From: a virus
Length of the DNA: 64,000 nt
Strand: one strand, 5' to 3'
Virus record (IMG/VR): IMGVR_UViG_3300024999_000029
Coordinates: 186,001-250,000 of that record
The stretch's first letter is position 1, and each line of letters opens with the position of its first letter. The notes beneath the pieces were generated by a model that was not told the origin of the DNA, searched no databases, and saw only the letters and a list, made by a program, of their open reading frames with translations. The position numbers and the translations under genes are program-made. This document shows, one piece after another, positions 33,741 through 41,720 of the stretch.

Positions 33741-33824
33741 TTAATTACATTCTAAATCATTACGTTCATTGCCATTTTCGTCTATATACCATAAAGGAAT
33801 TATCTCACACCACCATGCCCACAT
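33741..33824 (-). CDS. Possible 27-residue peptide
   Basis: MWAWWCEIIPLWYIDENGNE... is Trp-rich and has AAGGAG nine bases before its ATG. It fills the gap upstream of the 85-residue gene. Short, so moderate confidence. Confidence 0.45.
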   Translation of the reverse strand: MWAWWCEIIPLWYIDENGNERNDLECN

Positions 33825-33885
33825 AGTTATTCTCCTTCCTATTAATTTTACCATACACTTATTTACAATCAAATAGATTTTTGAT

Positions 33886-34539
33886 TTAAATATTTTTATA
33901 ATCTTCTTGTAGCCATTTCATAATTCTGTTATATCTTTTTTTAGAATAGATTTCTTTATTTTTTATGTACCAAAAAACTAATTCATATTTTCTTTTTGAG
34001 CTATTACACGATTTACAAGCAGGTACACAATTACTTAAATCATTTTCTCCGTCATGTACAACATGTTCTTTATGTAAAACGTTTTTATATTTTTGTGTAG
34101 CTTCTATTTCATTAATACCACAATAAGCACAGGAATAATTAAAATATTTTAAACATGCCGACCATTCTTCTTTTGTGATATTGTGATTTTTATTTTGTCT
34201 TATTTCATTATATTCTTTTAATTTATCTGGATTGGTTTGTTGCCATCTCTTCAATAATTCTTTTGGTCTTTCTGGATTATTATTTCTCCATTTTATATCT
34301 TTATTTCTAAAATATTCTGGATCATTTTCAAAAAGTTTATGATTATATTTACTACGTTCTTCTGCATGTTCTTTTTGATATTTCTTTTGTCTTTCAATAT
34401 TACATTTTTTACATTGAGGATGAAAACCATCTTTACTATAATTCCACTTATAAAAATACTCATCTGTTATAGGCAACCATTCAATACATTTAGTGCATTG
34501 TTTATATTCAATATCGTATTCTATTTTATATTGTGCCAT
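33886..34539 (-). CDS. HNH homing endonuclease with N-terminal zinc ribbon
   Basis: A 217-residue paralogue of the nucleases at 2427-3107 and 26246-26914. N-terminal CTKCIEWLPITDEYF ... CKKCN, basic helix, then CAYCGINEIE, LHKEHVVHDGENDL and CKSCNSSKRKYE. All HNH residues are intact. It lies just left of the point (34.8 kb) where the TATAACAG motif becomes dense. Confidence 0.9.
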   Translation of the reverse strand: MAQYKIEYDIEYKQCTKCIEWLPITDEYFYKWNYSKDGFHPQCKKCNIERQKKYQKEHAEERSKYNHKLFENDPEYFRNKDIKWRNNNPERPKELLKRWQQTNPDKLKEYNEIRQNKNHNITKEEWSACLKYFNYSCAYCGINEIEATQKYKNVLHKEHVVHDGENDLSNCVPACKSCNSSKRKYELVFWYIKNKEIYSKKRYNRIMKWLQEDYKNI

Positions 34540-34578
34540 ATTTAAACCTCACTATTATTTTATATTTTATTTCTCTCT

Positions 34579-34779
34579 TTAAAGTTTTTCCATTCTTACA
34601 GTTCCACATTTAGGACAGGAGTACAAACCGACTTCTGTTATGCAACTGTTATAACCATTATCTCTATCTACAACGAAACTACCTTTAATTCTTTCAAAAT
34701 TTTCACCATTTTTATCACTCTCGGCATCATATTCATCATCCCAATAGTAATTCTTTTTGTATCCACATACACACTTCAT
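34579..34779 (-). CDS. Small zinc-ribbon protein
   Basis: A 66-residue protein with CVCG at the start and CPKCGTVRME near the end, and an acidic loop between. I use the ATG at 34779; a TTG three codons upstream overlaps the AAGGGG site. Function unknown. Confidence 0.6.
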   Translation of the reverse strand: MKCVCGYKKNYYWDDEYDAESDKNGENFERIKGSFVVDRDNGYNSCITEVGLYSCPKCGTVRMEKL

Positions 34780-34834
34780 AACCCTCAACCCCTTTCTGTT
34801 ATCTGTTATAATTAAATATCGTTTTTCATTAATT

Positions 34835-35113
34835 TTAATCCCATCTCAAATCCTCTATATATTGAAACGGACGCGCTATTAATTTATAAGCATCTTCCAA
34901 AATTTCCAAATTAGACATCGTATCTATATTAATTATATCTAAAGATTTTATCTCTGCTAAACGAAGTAAAAATGGACTAAACGTGAAAATATTAATATCT
35001 TTATTGTAATTATCTTTTAATAACTCTACTTGTTTGGTAGGGTGAAACCTATCCCAGTTTTCCATATTATTATCTGGTGCATAGTATACGTTTAAAGAAG
35101 TGTATATTTTCAT
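34835..35113 (-). CDS. Hypothetical protein
   Basis: A 92-residue protein starting MKIYTSLNVYYAPDNNMENWDRFHP. The start at 35113 follows GGAGG by eight bases. Mixed strands and helices; contains FSPFLLRLAEIK. Unknown function. Confidence 0.6.
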   Translation of the reverse strand: MKIYTSLNVYYAPDNNMENWDRFHPTKQVELLKDNYNKDINIFTFSPFLLRLAEIKSLDIINIDTMSNLEILEDAYKLIARPFQYIEDLRWD

Positions 35114-35176
35114 AATTAATTCCTCCATATTTTATTTATTGGTCATCTTCTGTTATAATATGAAACACATCTTTCA

Positions 35177-35419
35177 TTAGTTTAAATCAAAAACAATTTC
35201 TCTTGCCAAACTAATCCCATCTGCAATACTTGTACTTGTTTCATACTCTTTTATCTTAACTTCTTTTTGTTTTTGAAGTTCAATAAACTTAACGTGTGAA
35301 ACACTTTTATTTTCTAACTGTTTATTTATTTCCAAAATGCTTTTTTCTATTGCCCCACATTCTTTTATTTTATTCCGATACTCTTCAGATATTTTTTCTA
35401 TTACTAAATTATATTTCAC
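35177..35419 (-). CDS. Coiled-coil hypothetical protein
   Basis: An 80-residue helical protein with heptad spacing through most of its length (about 8-60). No domain recognised. AAGGAG upstream. Confidence 0.6.
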   Translation of the reverse strand: MKYNLVIEKISEEYRNKIKECGAIEKSILEINKQLENKSVSHVKFIELQKQKEVKIKEYETSTSIADGISLAREIVFDLN

Positions 35420-35456
35420 GTTAAACTCCTTAGTGTCATATTATAAAACAGTTCAT

Positions 35457-35600
35457 TTATCTAAATAAGTCTGCGTATTCTTTTAGTCCTAGGGCTTCAC
35501 ATAATGCCTTTTCTGCTAATTCAATTTTAGCTTCATCTATTATTGCAGGATTGTTCAACCAGTGTAATGCTTCTATTACTTTATCTTTGTTCACATACAT
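35457..35600 (-). CDS. Small helical protein
   Basis: A 47-residue Ala- and Glu-rich helical protein (MYVNKDKVIEALHWLNNPA...). AGGAGG upstream. Not recognised. Confidence 0.6.
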   Translation of the reverse strand: MYVNKDKVIEALHWLNNPAIIDEAKIELAEKALCEALGLKEYADLFR

Positions 35601-35641
35601 TTACCTCCTGTTTTATTATATTTTTGATTAAAAATAACCTT

Positions 35642-35851
35642 TTATCTTGATTTACATTTAATACATTTAATAGGTAAACCTGTTTTGAATTTTAAATTAA
35701 CGCATTTTGTTTTATCTAATGGACAATAATTCACATGTGAATTAATCAAATCTTTTATATAAAGTATATTTTCGGACTCTTTACAATTCGGACAAATTAG
35801 TTCTCCTTCAAATTCTGTGTCACAAGTTTTACATAATATCTTATCACTCAA
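35642..35851 (-). CDS. Small zinc-ribbon protein
   Basis: A 69-residue protein with CKTCDTEFEGELICPNCK (7-24), a complete zinc ribbon, and a second Cys set at the C-terminus (CPLDKTKC ... CIKCKS). GGAGG upstream. Function unknown. Confidence 0.65.
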   Translation of the reverse strand: MSDKILCKTCDTEFEGELICPNCKESENILYIKDLINSHVNYCPLDKTKCVNLKFKTGLPIKCIKCKSR

Positions 35852-35908
35852 TTAAATCACCTCCACTATATTTAAAATTCTGCTATAACTTAATATCAAA
35901 TAAACTAT

Positions 35909-36493
35909 TTATCTACTAACAACTACTGGAACAACCTTCAATTCCATAATTCGAGCTACAATATATCTGATATATCCGTCTATTAGTAATCCACTATTAT
36001 TAATTACTACTGGCGCATCAAGTTTATTATTGTTTTTATAATATTCAATACAAGCATCAACTTTTTCTTTTCTTGGCGTTGTTTCTAAGAAACATTTGGG
36101 TATTACTATTTTATCAAATTCTACTGAATCGCTGTTGTTATCAATTTCAATAGCACTTTTAAAACCAACATTTCTGATGAACTCTTTTCTTGATTCTGTT
36201 ATAATAACCACTGGTATTTGCATATGATTTAAAGATTTTGCTATAGAATAACCCCTATATCCGCTAACCAAAGAGTATTTGTCATTTTTCTCTTGTTTAA
36301 CTATTATTGGATTGTTCAGCACTGTTATATTTTTATTTTCAATTCTTTCAACTTCCTTCTTAAAAGTAACTCTGGCATTTTTATGTGTTTGTTCTGTGAG
36401 TATAACATCAACTACATTGATTATTTTTACCTCTTGTGACTTTACAAACTCTTCTCTTTTTAGTTGATTTTCTTTAATTATTTGCTTATTCAT
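35909..36493 (-). CDS. Protein with two ParB-like segments
   Basis: A 194-residue protein. YSLVSGYRGYSIAKSLNHMQIPVVII (about 75-100) and APVVINNSGLLIDGYIRYIVARIMELKVVPVVV (about 160-192) both have the xxxGYxRYxxA...xxVPVVV pattern of ParB/Sulfiredoxin-like domains. So it may be a tandem or duplicated ParB-like fold. It lies in the TATAACAG block, as a possible binder of that motif; that link is speculation. Confidence 0.6.
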   Translation of the reverse strand: MNKQIIKENQLKREEFVKSQEVKIINVVDVILTEQTHKNARVTFKKEVERIENKNITVLNNPIIVKQEKNDKYSLVSGYRGYSIAKSLNHMQIPVVIITESRKEFIRNVGFKSAIEIDNNSDSVEFDKIVIPKCFLETTPRKEKVDACIEYYKNNNKLDAPVVINNSGLLIDGYIRYIVARIMELKVVPVVVSR

Positions 36494-36513
36494 AACCTTA
36501 TCCCCCTTTACTA

Positions 36514-36684
36514 TTATTTTATATTCTTAATTTTATCCCAAACTTTCTGACAAGCTCTATAAAACTTATCATCATCGTTGACAGACCATTCTAGCAACTT
36601 ACTCAATATTTTTTCTTGCTTATGTGATACTTTGGTTTTGTTATACAAATATTTTTCTATCTCATTACTATAATCAATTACCAT
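36514..36684 (-). CDS. Small hypothetical protein
   Basis: A 56-residue basic helical protein (MVIDYSNEIEKYLYNKTK...). Its ATG follows directly on the stop codon of the upstream gene (TAAATG), so translation is probably coupled. GGTGAG upstream. Confidence 0.6.
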   Translation of the reverse strand: MVIDYSNEIEKYLYNKTKVSHKQEKILSKLLEWSVNDDDKFYRACQKVWDKIKNIK

Positions 36685-36894
36685 TTACTTCTCACCTACC
36701 TTTTCAAAAATAATAGTTGTTATAATTTCTGTATCACTTGTAAGTAAATTACTATTCATAAGTGCTGAGTGAGGCTTAGAGATTGCTGTTATAATCATAT
36801 CTCTGTAAATTATATTTGAATTTAATAAAAACTTATTGACATCTTTGTCTTTTGTTGATATATCCTTATTCCTAAATGTTTTTGTTTGGATCAT
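36685..36894 (-). CDS. Small hypothetical protein
   Basis: A 69-residue protein (MIQTKTFRNKDISTKDKDVNKF...). Start ATG at 36894 or an in-frame TTG at 36903; the GAAGGG site does not decide between them. Not recognised. Confidence 0.5.
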   Translation of the reverse strand: MIQTKTFRNKDISTKDKDVNKFLLNSNIIYRDMIITAISKPHSALMNSNLLTSDTEIITTIIFEKVGEK

Positions 36895-36926
36895 ATCAAC
36901 CAATCAACCCTTCTTTTATATTTTAA

Positions 36927-37142
36927 TTATGCTAATCTATACGCATCTGTTATTGATCTGTCATATCCATCCATTTCAGCATTTATTAACGCTTGTTCTT
37001 TGGTTGGAGCAAAATAAATACCTATTACTAATTCTCCTGAAACATCATACCATTCATTGTCATCACAAACCGCATCTGCTTTTTTAACCATTTGTGAATC
37101 TCTTACAAAAGAAGCATTTACCACTATTAAATATTTATTCAT
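36927..37142 (-). CDS. Small hypothetical protein
   Basis: A 71-residue protein (MNKYLIVVNASFVRDSQMVKKA ... GIYFAPTKEQALINAEMDGY), strands then an acidic helix. Start chosen at 37142 with AAGGAGG eight bases upstream. Function unknown. Confidence 0.6.
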   Translation of the reverse strand: MNKYLIVVNASFVRDSQMVKKADAVCDDNEWYDVSGELVIGIYFAPTKEQALINAEMDGYDRSITDAYRLA

Positions 37143-37172
37143 TTTCAATTTCCTCCTTTATATATTTTTATA

Positions 37173-37256
37173 TTAATGCCTATTTAAATATTTGTTCCAG
37201 AAGCATAATTCCATCAAGTAATAACTGGCTGCTGTTATAAGTCCATGGATAAACAT
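37173..37256 (-). CDS. Possible 27-residue peptide
   Basis: MFIHGLITAASYYLMELCFW is hydrophobic and could be one membrane span, ending in basic residues. GAGGAAG lies 10-11 bases before the ATG. Small and weakly supported. Confidence 0.4.
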   Translation of the reverse strand: MFIHGLITAASYYLMELCFWNKYLNRH

Positions 37257-37273
37257 TTAAATCACTTCCTCGC

Positions 37274-37630
37274 TTATATTAGATATATTAATAAATCCTT
37301 ATCAACCTTTTCTTTTGCCTGTTCAATGTTATTTTTAATAATGTATTGCAGTAAACTTCTAATATGAGCTGTCTTGTTGTTTCTTGTTTTCCCTACTGCT
37401 TCGCTTACATACTGTTCAATGTCTGATATAGATACCGTTGCTATATCTCTATTTATACGCTCCATAAATGCTCCAATATCAACTTTATATTGTACCCATG
37501 ATGTAATTTTATCTCCAAACTTTGATTTAAAAGCCTCATAATATGTTTGATTAACTGTAAGTAGATTATATTGCTTAATATGCTCTGCTTTTACCTTTAA
37601 AACCTTTTCACTCATTGTATACTTACCCAT
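37274..37630 (-). CDS. Stand-alone integrase SAM-like (core-binding) domain protein
   Basis: A 118-residue protein with the helical pattern of the tyrosine-recombinase core-binding domain (WVQYKVDIGAFMERINRDIATVSISDIEQYVSEAVGKTRNNKTAHIRSLLQYIIKNN, about 44-101) but no catalytic domain. AGGAGG upstream. It may bind att-like or regulatory sites, or act with the recombinases at 28930 and 56001. Confidence 0.6.
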   Translation of the reverse strand: MGKYTMSEKVLKVKAEHIKQYNLLTVNQTYYEAFKSKFGDKITSWVQYKVDIGAFMERINRDIATVSISDIEQYVSEAVGKTRNNKTAHIRSLLQYIIKNNIEQAKEKVDKDLLIYLI

Positions 37631-37655
37631 TGTTATGACCTCCTTTATAATTTAA

Positions 37656-38030
37656 TTATACTAGTAATAATCTTTTTACGGTATCTTCGCCAAACTTATA
37701 TGCCTTACCGTCACTACATACTGCCTTAACTGGCATTTTATGTGCTTTAAGGTTTAACCCTTTAATTGTAAATGTTTTCCCGTTCATATTAAACTGCTTA
37801 TTATAATCTGTTGGTTTAAATCCAAACAACATACAGTATTTCTCAAATTCCGCTTGTTCAAAAGACTTTCCTGATACTTCTTTCTTATTTACTTGTAAAT
37901 CAAGATTAAAGCTGTTATCCGAATATTTAACTTTCCCTGCTTTGATATTTGCATTATATTTATCAGCTATTTGCTTCAATGCTTCCTCAACTTCCGATCT
38001 GAAATTTATAAATTCTTGCCTTGTTAACAT
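37656..38030 (-). CDS. Conserved phage hypothetical protein
   Basis: A 124-residue protein (MLTRQEFINFRSEVEEALKQIADKYNANIKAGKVKYSDNSF) with a C-terminal AVCSDGKAYKFGEDTVKRLL. I recall this pattern in many Firmicutes phages, without function. Helical then strand-rich. AGGAGG upstream. Confidence 0.7.
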   Translation of the reverse strand: MLTRQEFINFRSEVEEALKQIADKYNANIKAGKVKYSDNSFNLDLQVNKKEVSGKSFEQAEFEKYCMLFGFKPTDYNKQFNMNGKTFTIKGLNLKAHKMPVKAVCSDGKAYKFGEDTVKRLLLV

Positions 38031-38070
38031 TTTTTTATTCCTCCTTTATATTTTCGATAAACTAAGTTTT

Positions 38071-38613
38071 TTATTTAAATATAATATGTTTACTATTCTC
38101 TTTTACAAAATTTTCTGCTCCAGATATTTTTACAAACTTTTTAAAACAATCATCATGTATAAACTTTCTGTGTTTACTGCATTTATAAATGTAGTGCGAA
38201 TCTATATCTGTTAATAAAAATTGACTACATACAGGACAGACCTTACAGGATGCACTTTCATATGTTGTATTTGCATTTTTTATACCTCTAGAAACACAAT
38301 ATATATGTTTATTATTTCTTGTGTTTTTTTGGCTGTTCCTTTGCATTTCATTTATAGTCATTCTTTCTCTGCCACTTATAATCATCTTTTCTTTTCCAAA
38401 GTCCCAATCTGGGAATTTTGTTTTAATTATTATTGCTTTTATCGCCAACATGGTTATTATAGTATCTCTGTTATTATTATCCATTTGCTTCAATGTACTA
38501 TTAATATTTTCAGATACGAATCCATATGCTTCTGGAGTATTAATTGCTAGTATTATGTTATTGCTAAATTCATATATACTTATTTTTTGAGACATATCAT
38601 ATGTTATGGTCAC
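38071..38613 (-). CDS. Hypothetical protein with C-terminal zinc finger
   Basis: A 180-residue protein: helical N-terminus, and a C-terminal Cys/His cluster (SCKVCPVCSQFLLTDIDSHYIYKCSKH...HDDC, about 120-155). The start is a GTG, 11 bases from AGGAG, or an ATG six codons later. Function unknown. Confidence 0.6.
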   Translation of the reverse strand: MTITYDMSQKISIYEFSNNIILAINTPEAYGFVSENINSTLKQMDNNNRDTIITMLAIKAIIIKTKFPDWDFGKEKMIISGRERMTINEMQRNSQKNTRNNKHIYCVSRGIKNANTTYESASCKVCPVCSQFLLTDIDSHYIYKCSKHRKFIHDDCFKKFVKISGAENFVKENSKHIIFK

Positions 38614-38673
38614 AATTTTTTTTACTCCTTTTATTTTATATTTTTCATTAAATCTAATATTTTCTTCAAACTG

Positions 38674-38961
38674 TTATACTACCTTTATAAATTGAACGTA
38701 TCTTTCTGGCTTCCTGCATCTTGGTTTAACTACATTAAATACAACCTCTAGTGCATCTATTTCTCCTTGCAATTCTCTTCTAATTACATCTTCAACCTCT
38801 GTATTCATATCAATTGTTTCTCGTTTCCATAAATCAAAAATTTGGCTTGTCATACAGTTTGAAATTTGACACTTATCAACACTTTTTAATGATGCATCTT
38901 TAAATGTTTTACTATCAACTAATTCCTTACACTTGTTATCAATCCATTCTTGAAGCTTCAT
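38674..38961 (-). CDS. Hypothetical protein
   Basis: A 95-residue helical protein (MKLQEWIDNKCKELVDSK...) with Cys residues at CQISNC. GGAG upstream. Not recognised. Confidence 0.6.
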   Translation of the reverse strand: MKLQEWIDNKCKELVDSKTFKDASLKSVDKCQISNCMTSQIFDLWKRETIDMNTEVEDVIRRELQGEIDALEVVFNVVKPRCRKPERYVQFIKVV

Positions 38962-39034
38962 AATTACATCTCCTTTATTTTATATTTTACTTTAAAATGG
39001 GTAATTTATCAACCTTTTAAACCTTGCTGTTATA

Positions 39035-39274
39035 CTAACCATTGATATTATCTAAGTCAACTCCATAAATATCTTTAGTCCAGTTTTTCAATATGTAATG
39101 ATAATTGATTAATCCTTCCCATTCTAGGCACTCTTCAAATACTTCATCTGGTGACATTTTGTTGAGCTGATCATCATGACTTTTATCACTCTCTATTAAT
39201 CCCTGTCTTTGTCTTAATTTCTTCAAAATATATTCTGGATATTGTTTCACGCTGTCCACCGCTCCTCTCTCCAT
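39035..39274 (-). CDS. Small hypothetical protein
   Basis: A 79-residue charged protein. Its ATG overlaps the stop of the 40-residue gene (TAATG), pointing to translational coupling; a GTG further in, after GAGAGGAG, could be the true start. Unknown function. Confidence 0.5.
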   Translation of the reverse strand: MERGAVDSVKQYPEYILKKLRQRQGLIESDKSHDDQLNKMSPDEVFEECLEWEGLINYHYILKNWTKDIYGVDLDNING

Positions 39275-39396
39275 TATACTAATTGTAAAGATAAAATTAT
39301 ACTTGCAAAACCCTGTATTGTCTTTACTCTCTGGATATCTGCAATTTCTTTATGTATTTTATTATTATGTTTATAAGATATTGCCCACTTATCCAT
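39274..39396 (-). CDS. Small hypothetical protein
   Basis: A 40-residue ORF (MDKWAISYKHNNKIHKEIAD...) with AGGAGG eight bases upstream, coupled to the next gene by TAATG. Not recognised. Confidence 0.5.
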   Translation of the reverse strand: MDKWAISYKHNNKIHKEIADIQRVKTIQGFASIILSLQLV

Positions 39397-39421
39397 ATAA
39401 AATCACCTCCTGTTATACAAT

Positions 39422-39580
39422 TTAATATTTATTAACCACACACCATAAAAATCTTTTTTGAGATTCTTTTAACTTTATATATTCTGAGCTGGGTTTATCT
39501 TGCTTAATTGCTTTTATTGCATTTATACATTCGGCAATTGTAATTGTTTTACTATTTTTAACTACTGGACTAAATTGCAT
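39422..39580 (-). CDS. Small hypothetical protein
   Basis: A 52-residue basic ORF (MQFSPVVKNSKTITIAECINAIKA...) with GGAGG upstream; a polar TATAACAG lies just before that of the following gene. Not recognised. Confidence 0.55.
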   Translation of the reverse strand: MQFSPVVKNSKTITIAECINAIKAIKQDKPSSEYIKLKESQKRFLWCVVNKY

Positions 39581-39595
39581 ATTGACACCTCCCTG

Positions 39596-39778
39596 TTATA
39601 TTAGATTGTGTTCTTTTAGCTTGTTATAAATCATTTTATATTCTTGATTTGTTAAATTTAATATTTCCTTAATTCTTTTTGCCTCTGCTTCTCTTATGTC
39701 TTGCTCCATCATTTTTTGAATTCGTGGTGTTATATTATTTATTTGTATTGCTTTTATAATTTCTTCATTTCTAGTCAC
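39596..39778 (-). CDS. Small helical protein with GTG start
   Basis: A 60-residue helical protein (MTRNEEIIKAIQINNITPRI...). GTG start, seven bases after AGGAGGG. Contains a helix pair resembling a small HTH (AKRIKEILNLTNQEYKMIYNKL). Function unknown. Confidence 0.55.
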   Translation of the reverse strand: MTRNEEIIKAIQINNITPRIQKMMEQDIREAEAKRIKEILNLTNQEYKMIYNKLKEHNLI

Positions 39779-39844
39779 TTTTAATCCCTCCTATTATAGC
39801 CTAACTTACACCTTGAAATGTTTTATGAGATTTTCTTTTGAATC

Positions 39845-40087
39845 TTAAAGTTCTTTTTCAAACATTAACATTGTACTTGCTCTAATAATTTCCGAATTAT
39901 TTTCACCTATTAATTCAATAAGTTCATTTAATAGTAAATCACAATCAGTAAAGCATTCTTTTTCAAGTTTATAATAAAATTCATCAAATTTATTATTTAT
40001 ATTTTGCGCCTTTTCAATATCTAAACCATATTGTAACATTAATAAATACATACTATAAGCCATTGAATTTAATTCTTTCTCGTTCAT
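39845..40087 (-). CDS. Acidic hypothetical protein behind a tandem Shine-Dalgarno array
   Basis: An 80-residue acidic helical protein (MNEKELNSMAYSMYLLMLQYGLDIEKA...). Its own AGGAGG is eight bases before the ATG, and the leader contains a tandem array of further AGGAGGT copies (40108-40240). The array may modulate its translation. Function unknown. Confidence 0.65.
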   Translation of the reverse strand: MNEKELNSMAYSMYLLMLQYGLDIEKAQNINNKFDEFYYKLEKECFTDCDLLLNELIELIGENNSEIIRASTMLMFEKEL

Positions 40088-40107
40088 TATTATACACCTC
40101 CTGTTAT

Positions 40108-40240
40108 ACCTCCTAATACCTTTATGTACCTCCTAATACCTTTATGTACCTCCTAATACCTTTATGTACCTCCTAATACCTTTATGTACCTAATTATACC
40201 TTTATGTACCTCCTAATACCTTTATGTACCTAATTATACT
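40108..40240 (-). repeat. Tandem 20-bp array of Shine-Dalgarno-like units
   Basis: On the plus strand the unit is TCCTAATACCTTTATGTACC, repeated from 40111: copies at 40111, 40131, 40151, 40171 and 40211 are perfect; 40191 is a variant (TAATTATACC...) and 40231 a partial variant. Reversed, the unit junctions read AGGAGGTACATAAAGG, so five extra AGGAGGT sequences lie upstream of the real site of the gene at 39845-40087. Confidence 0.95.
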
Positions 40241-40254
40241 TTGAAATGCTTCTT

Positions 40255-40425
40255 TTATCGGATTATTTTCAAGCATCCATTTTGAATTTTTACTATATTA
40301 CTTTTCCCAAACTTTATTGTATGTCCAATGCCTATTGAACTAATAATTATTCCTTTTACATATGAAAAGCTTTCTACTCTATCACCTTTTTTAATGGGTT
40401 TATATTCTGTTCTTGCTATATTCAT
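40255..40425 (-). CDS. Small beta-rich protein
   Basis: A 56-residue basic protein (MNIARTEYKPIKKGDRVESFSYVKGII...) with an SH3-like strand pattern. Its start overlaps the end of the upstream gene by 26 bases, with GAAGG before the ATG. Function unknown. Confidence 0.55.
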   Translation of the reverse strand: MNIARTEYKPIKKGDRVESFSYVKGIIISSIGIGHTIKFGKSNIVKIQNGCLKIIR

Positions 40426-40627
40426 TCTCTATACCTTCTTCCATATGAAAACTTTTCTTATTCTGTTTTTCAGTCAAGTGTTCAACTTCAATAATATCTT
40501 CCACATCAATATCTATGTCGTTCCATTGACCTTCTTCAATTATCTTTAATGCTTCCTTTTTAGAGTTTGCAATAACAGTTCCTTTTGCTGAACCAGCTAC
40601 TCTCATTATAAAATTAAAAGTTTTCAT
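40400..40627 (-). CDS. Small hypothetical protein
   Basis: A 75-residue protein (MKTFNFIMRVAGSAKGTVIANSKKEALKIIEEGQWND...), resembling small phage proteins that carry a DpnD/PcfM-like fold, which use this FxxxVxGxxxxxVxAxSxxEAxxII pattern. Start at 40627 after GGAGGG. Role unknown. Confidence 0.6.
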   Translation of the reverse strand: MKTFNFIMRVAGSAKGTVIANSKKEALKIIEEGQWNDIDIDVEDIIEVEHLTEKQNKKSFHMEEGIENEYSKNRI

Positions 40628-40673
40628 TCTCAACCCTCCTGTTATAAGTTAAAATACTTTTTTCATGTAATTT

Positions 40674-40937
40674 TTAATTTAATGTAGTTGTTTTTGCCAA
40701 TGGTTCTTCGCTGTTTTTCATATCTTTTATTTTTATAGTTGGTATATATTCAATTAAATCTCCAGCCGAACAAAGTAAAGCTTTACAAATTAGATCAATA
40801 TGTTTTAATGTTATTCTTTCAATTGTTTCATTATAAATTTCACTAATTGTATTCGGTCTAATTTTAGTTAATCTAACTAAATCCGCTTGATTCATTCTTT
40901 TTTCATATAATAAATCAGCTAAATGTAACTTAACCAT
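40674..40937 (-). CDS. XRE-family helix-turn-helix protein
   Basis: An 87-residue Cro/CI-type DNA-binding protein: helix-turn-helix in LLYEKRMNQADLVRLTKIRPNTISEIYNE (about 9-37), followed by LKHIDLICKALLCSAGDLIEYIP, the conserved second helical part of the family. It likely regulates nearby early genes. The tail is short and non-peptidase. Confidence 0.82.
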   Translation of the reverse strand: MVKLHLADLLYEKRMNQADLVRLTKIRPNTISEIYNETIERITLKHIDLICKALLCSAGDLIEYIPTIKIKDMKNSEEPLAKTTTLN

Positions 40938-40964
40938 TTTTAATCACTCCATCAAATTCTAATT

Positions 40965-41099
40965 CTATTGTTTAACCTCTGTTATTATTCCAATAACCGT
41001 TTCCCCATTTTTTAAATGTGCATAAGCTATGCCGTCACTATCCTGCGTTATCCTTACAACGTCTTCAAATATTCTATTGCCTGTAAAAATTACAGTCAT
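40965..41099 (-). CDS. Small hypothetical protein
   Basis: A 44-residue strand-rich ORF (MTVIFTGNRIFEDVVRITQDSDGIA...) with GGTG upstream. Not recognised. A plus-strand frame covering this region is a shadow. Confidence 0.5.
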   Translation of the reverse strand: MTVIFTGNRIFEDVVRITQDSDGIAYAHLKNGETVIGIITEVKQ

Positions 41100-41123
41100 G
41101 TTTTTACACCTCTGTTATATAAT

Positions 41124-41300
41124 TTACTCAAATCTTTGCTTAATATTATTCATAATACAGCCTAATTCACTAACTGTTATATCTTCCTTCTCCTGCTCCA
41201 TATTCCTGCTAATATCTATAAAATTTAATACCTTTTCAAACTCTACCGCCTCAAGTTCTTTAACTGCTATTTTCGCCAGTTCTGTATTTGATATTATCAT
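41124..41300 (-). CDS. Small hypothetical protein
   Basis: A 58-residue acidic helical ORF (MIISNTELAKIAVKELEAVEF...) with AGGAGG upstream; a TATAACAG lies inside it (41174-41181). Not recognised. Confidence 0.55.
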   Translation of the reverse strand: MIISNTELAKIAVKELEAVEFEKVLNFIDISRNMEQEKEDITVSELGCIMNNIKQRFE

Positions 41301-41342
41301 AACTTTCGCCTCCTGTTATATTGAAATACGGATTTTATTTGT

Positions 41343-41678
41343 TTATCTTTCAAATAATATCTCGAAAATTGGTATGCCTTCATTTCTCATTCCGCTTAAT
41401 GTACCTCTTAACTTTTCTAATTGTTTTTTAACCGCTTGACGTTTTTTATCTTCTCCGATAACTCTATCATCTAAATATATTACTGAGAAATTGCCTTTTA
41501 AAATATCATCCTCCATGAATTTATAAATCATTTCATCTATTCCAGCATTTACAATTGCATTTCTAATTGTAGTTAATACATTTATTTCTGTTCCGTAAAA
41601 TGTACAATCAAGCAAGCATTTAAAAGCCGTTTCATTTTCATTATACATTTTCTCTAATCTTATTGTTTTTTCATACAT
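41343..41678 (-). CDS. Hypothetical protein
   Basis: A 111-residue helical protein (MYEKTIRLEKMYNENETAFKCLLDCTFYGTEINVL...). GGAGG upstream. A Lys- and Arg-rich stretch (KKRQAVKKQLEKLRG) near the C-terminus. Unknown function. Confidence 0.6.
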   Translation of the reverse strand: MYEKTIRLEKMYNENETAFKCLLDCTFYGTEINVLTTIRNAIVNAGIDEMIYKFMEDDILKGNFSVIYLDDRVIGEDKKRQAVKKQLEKLRGTLSGMRNEGIPIFEILFER

Positions 41679-41720
41679 GATTAATTCCTCCTTAAATTTT
41701 GTTCAAATGCTGAATTTATT

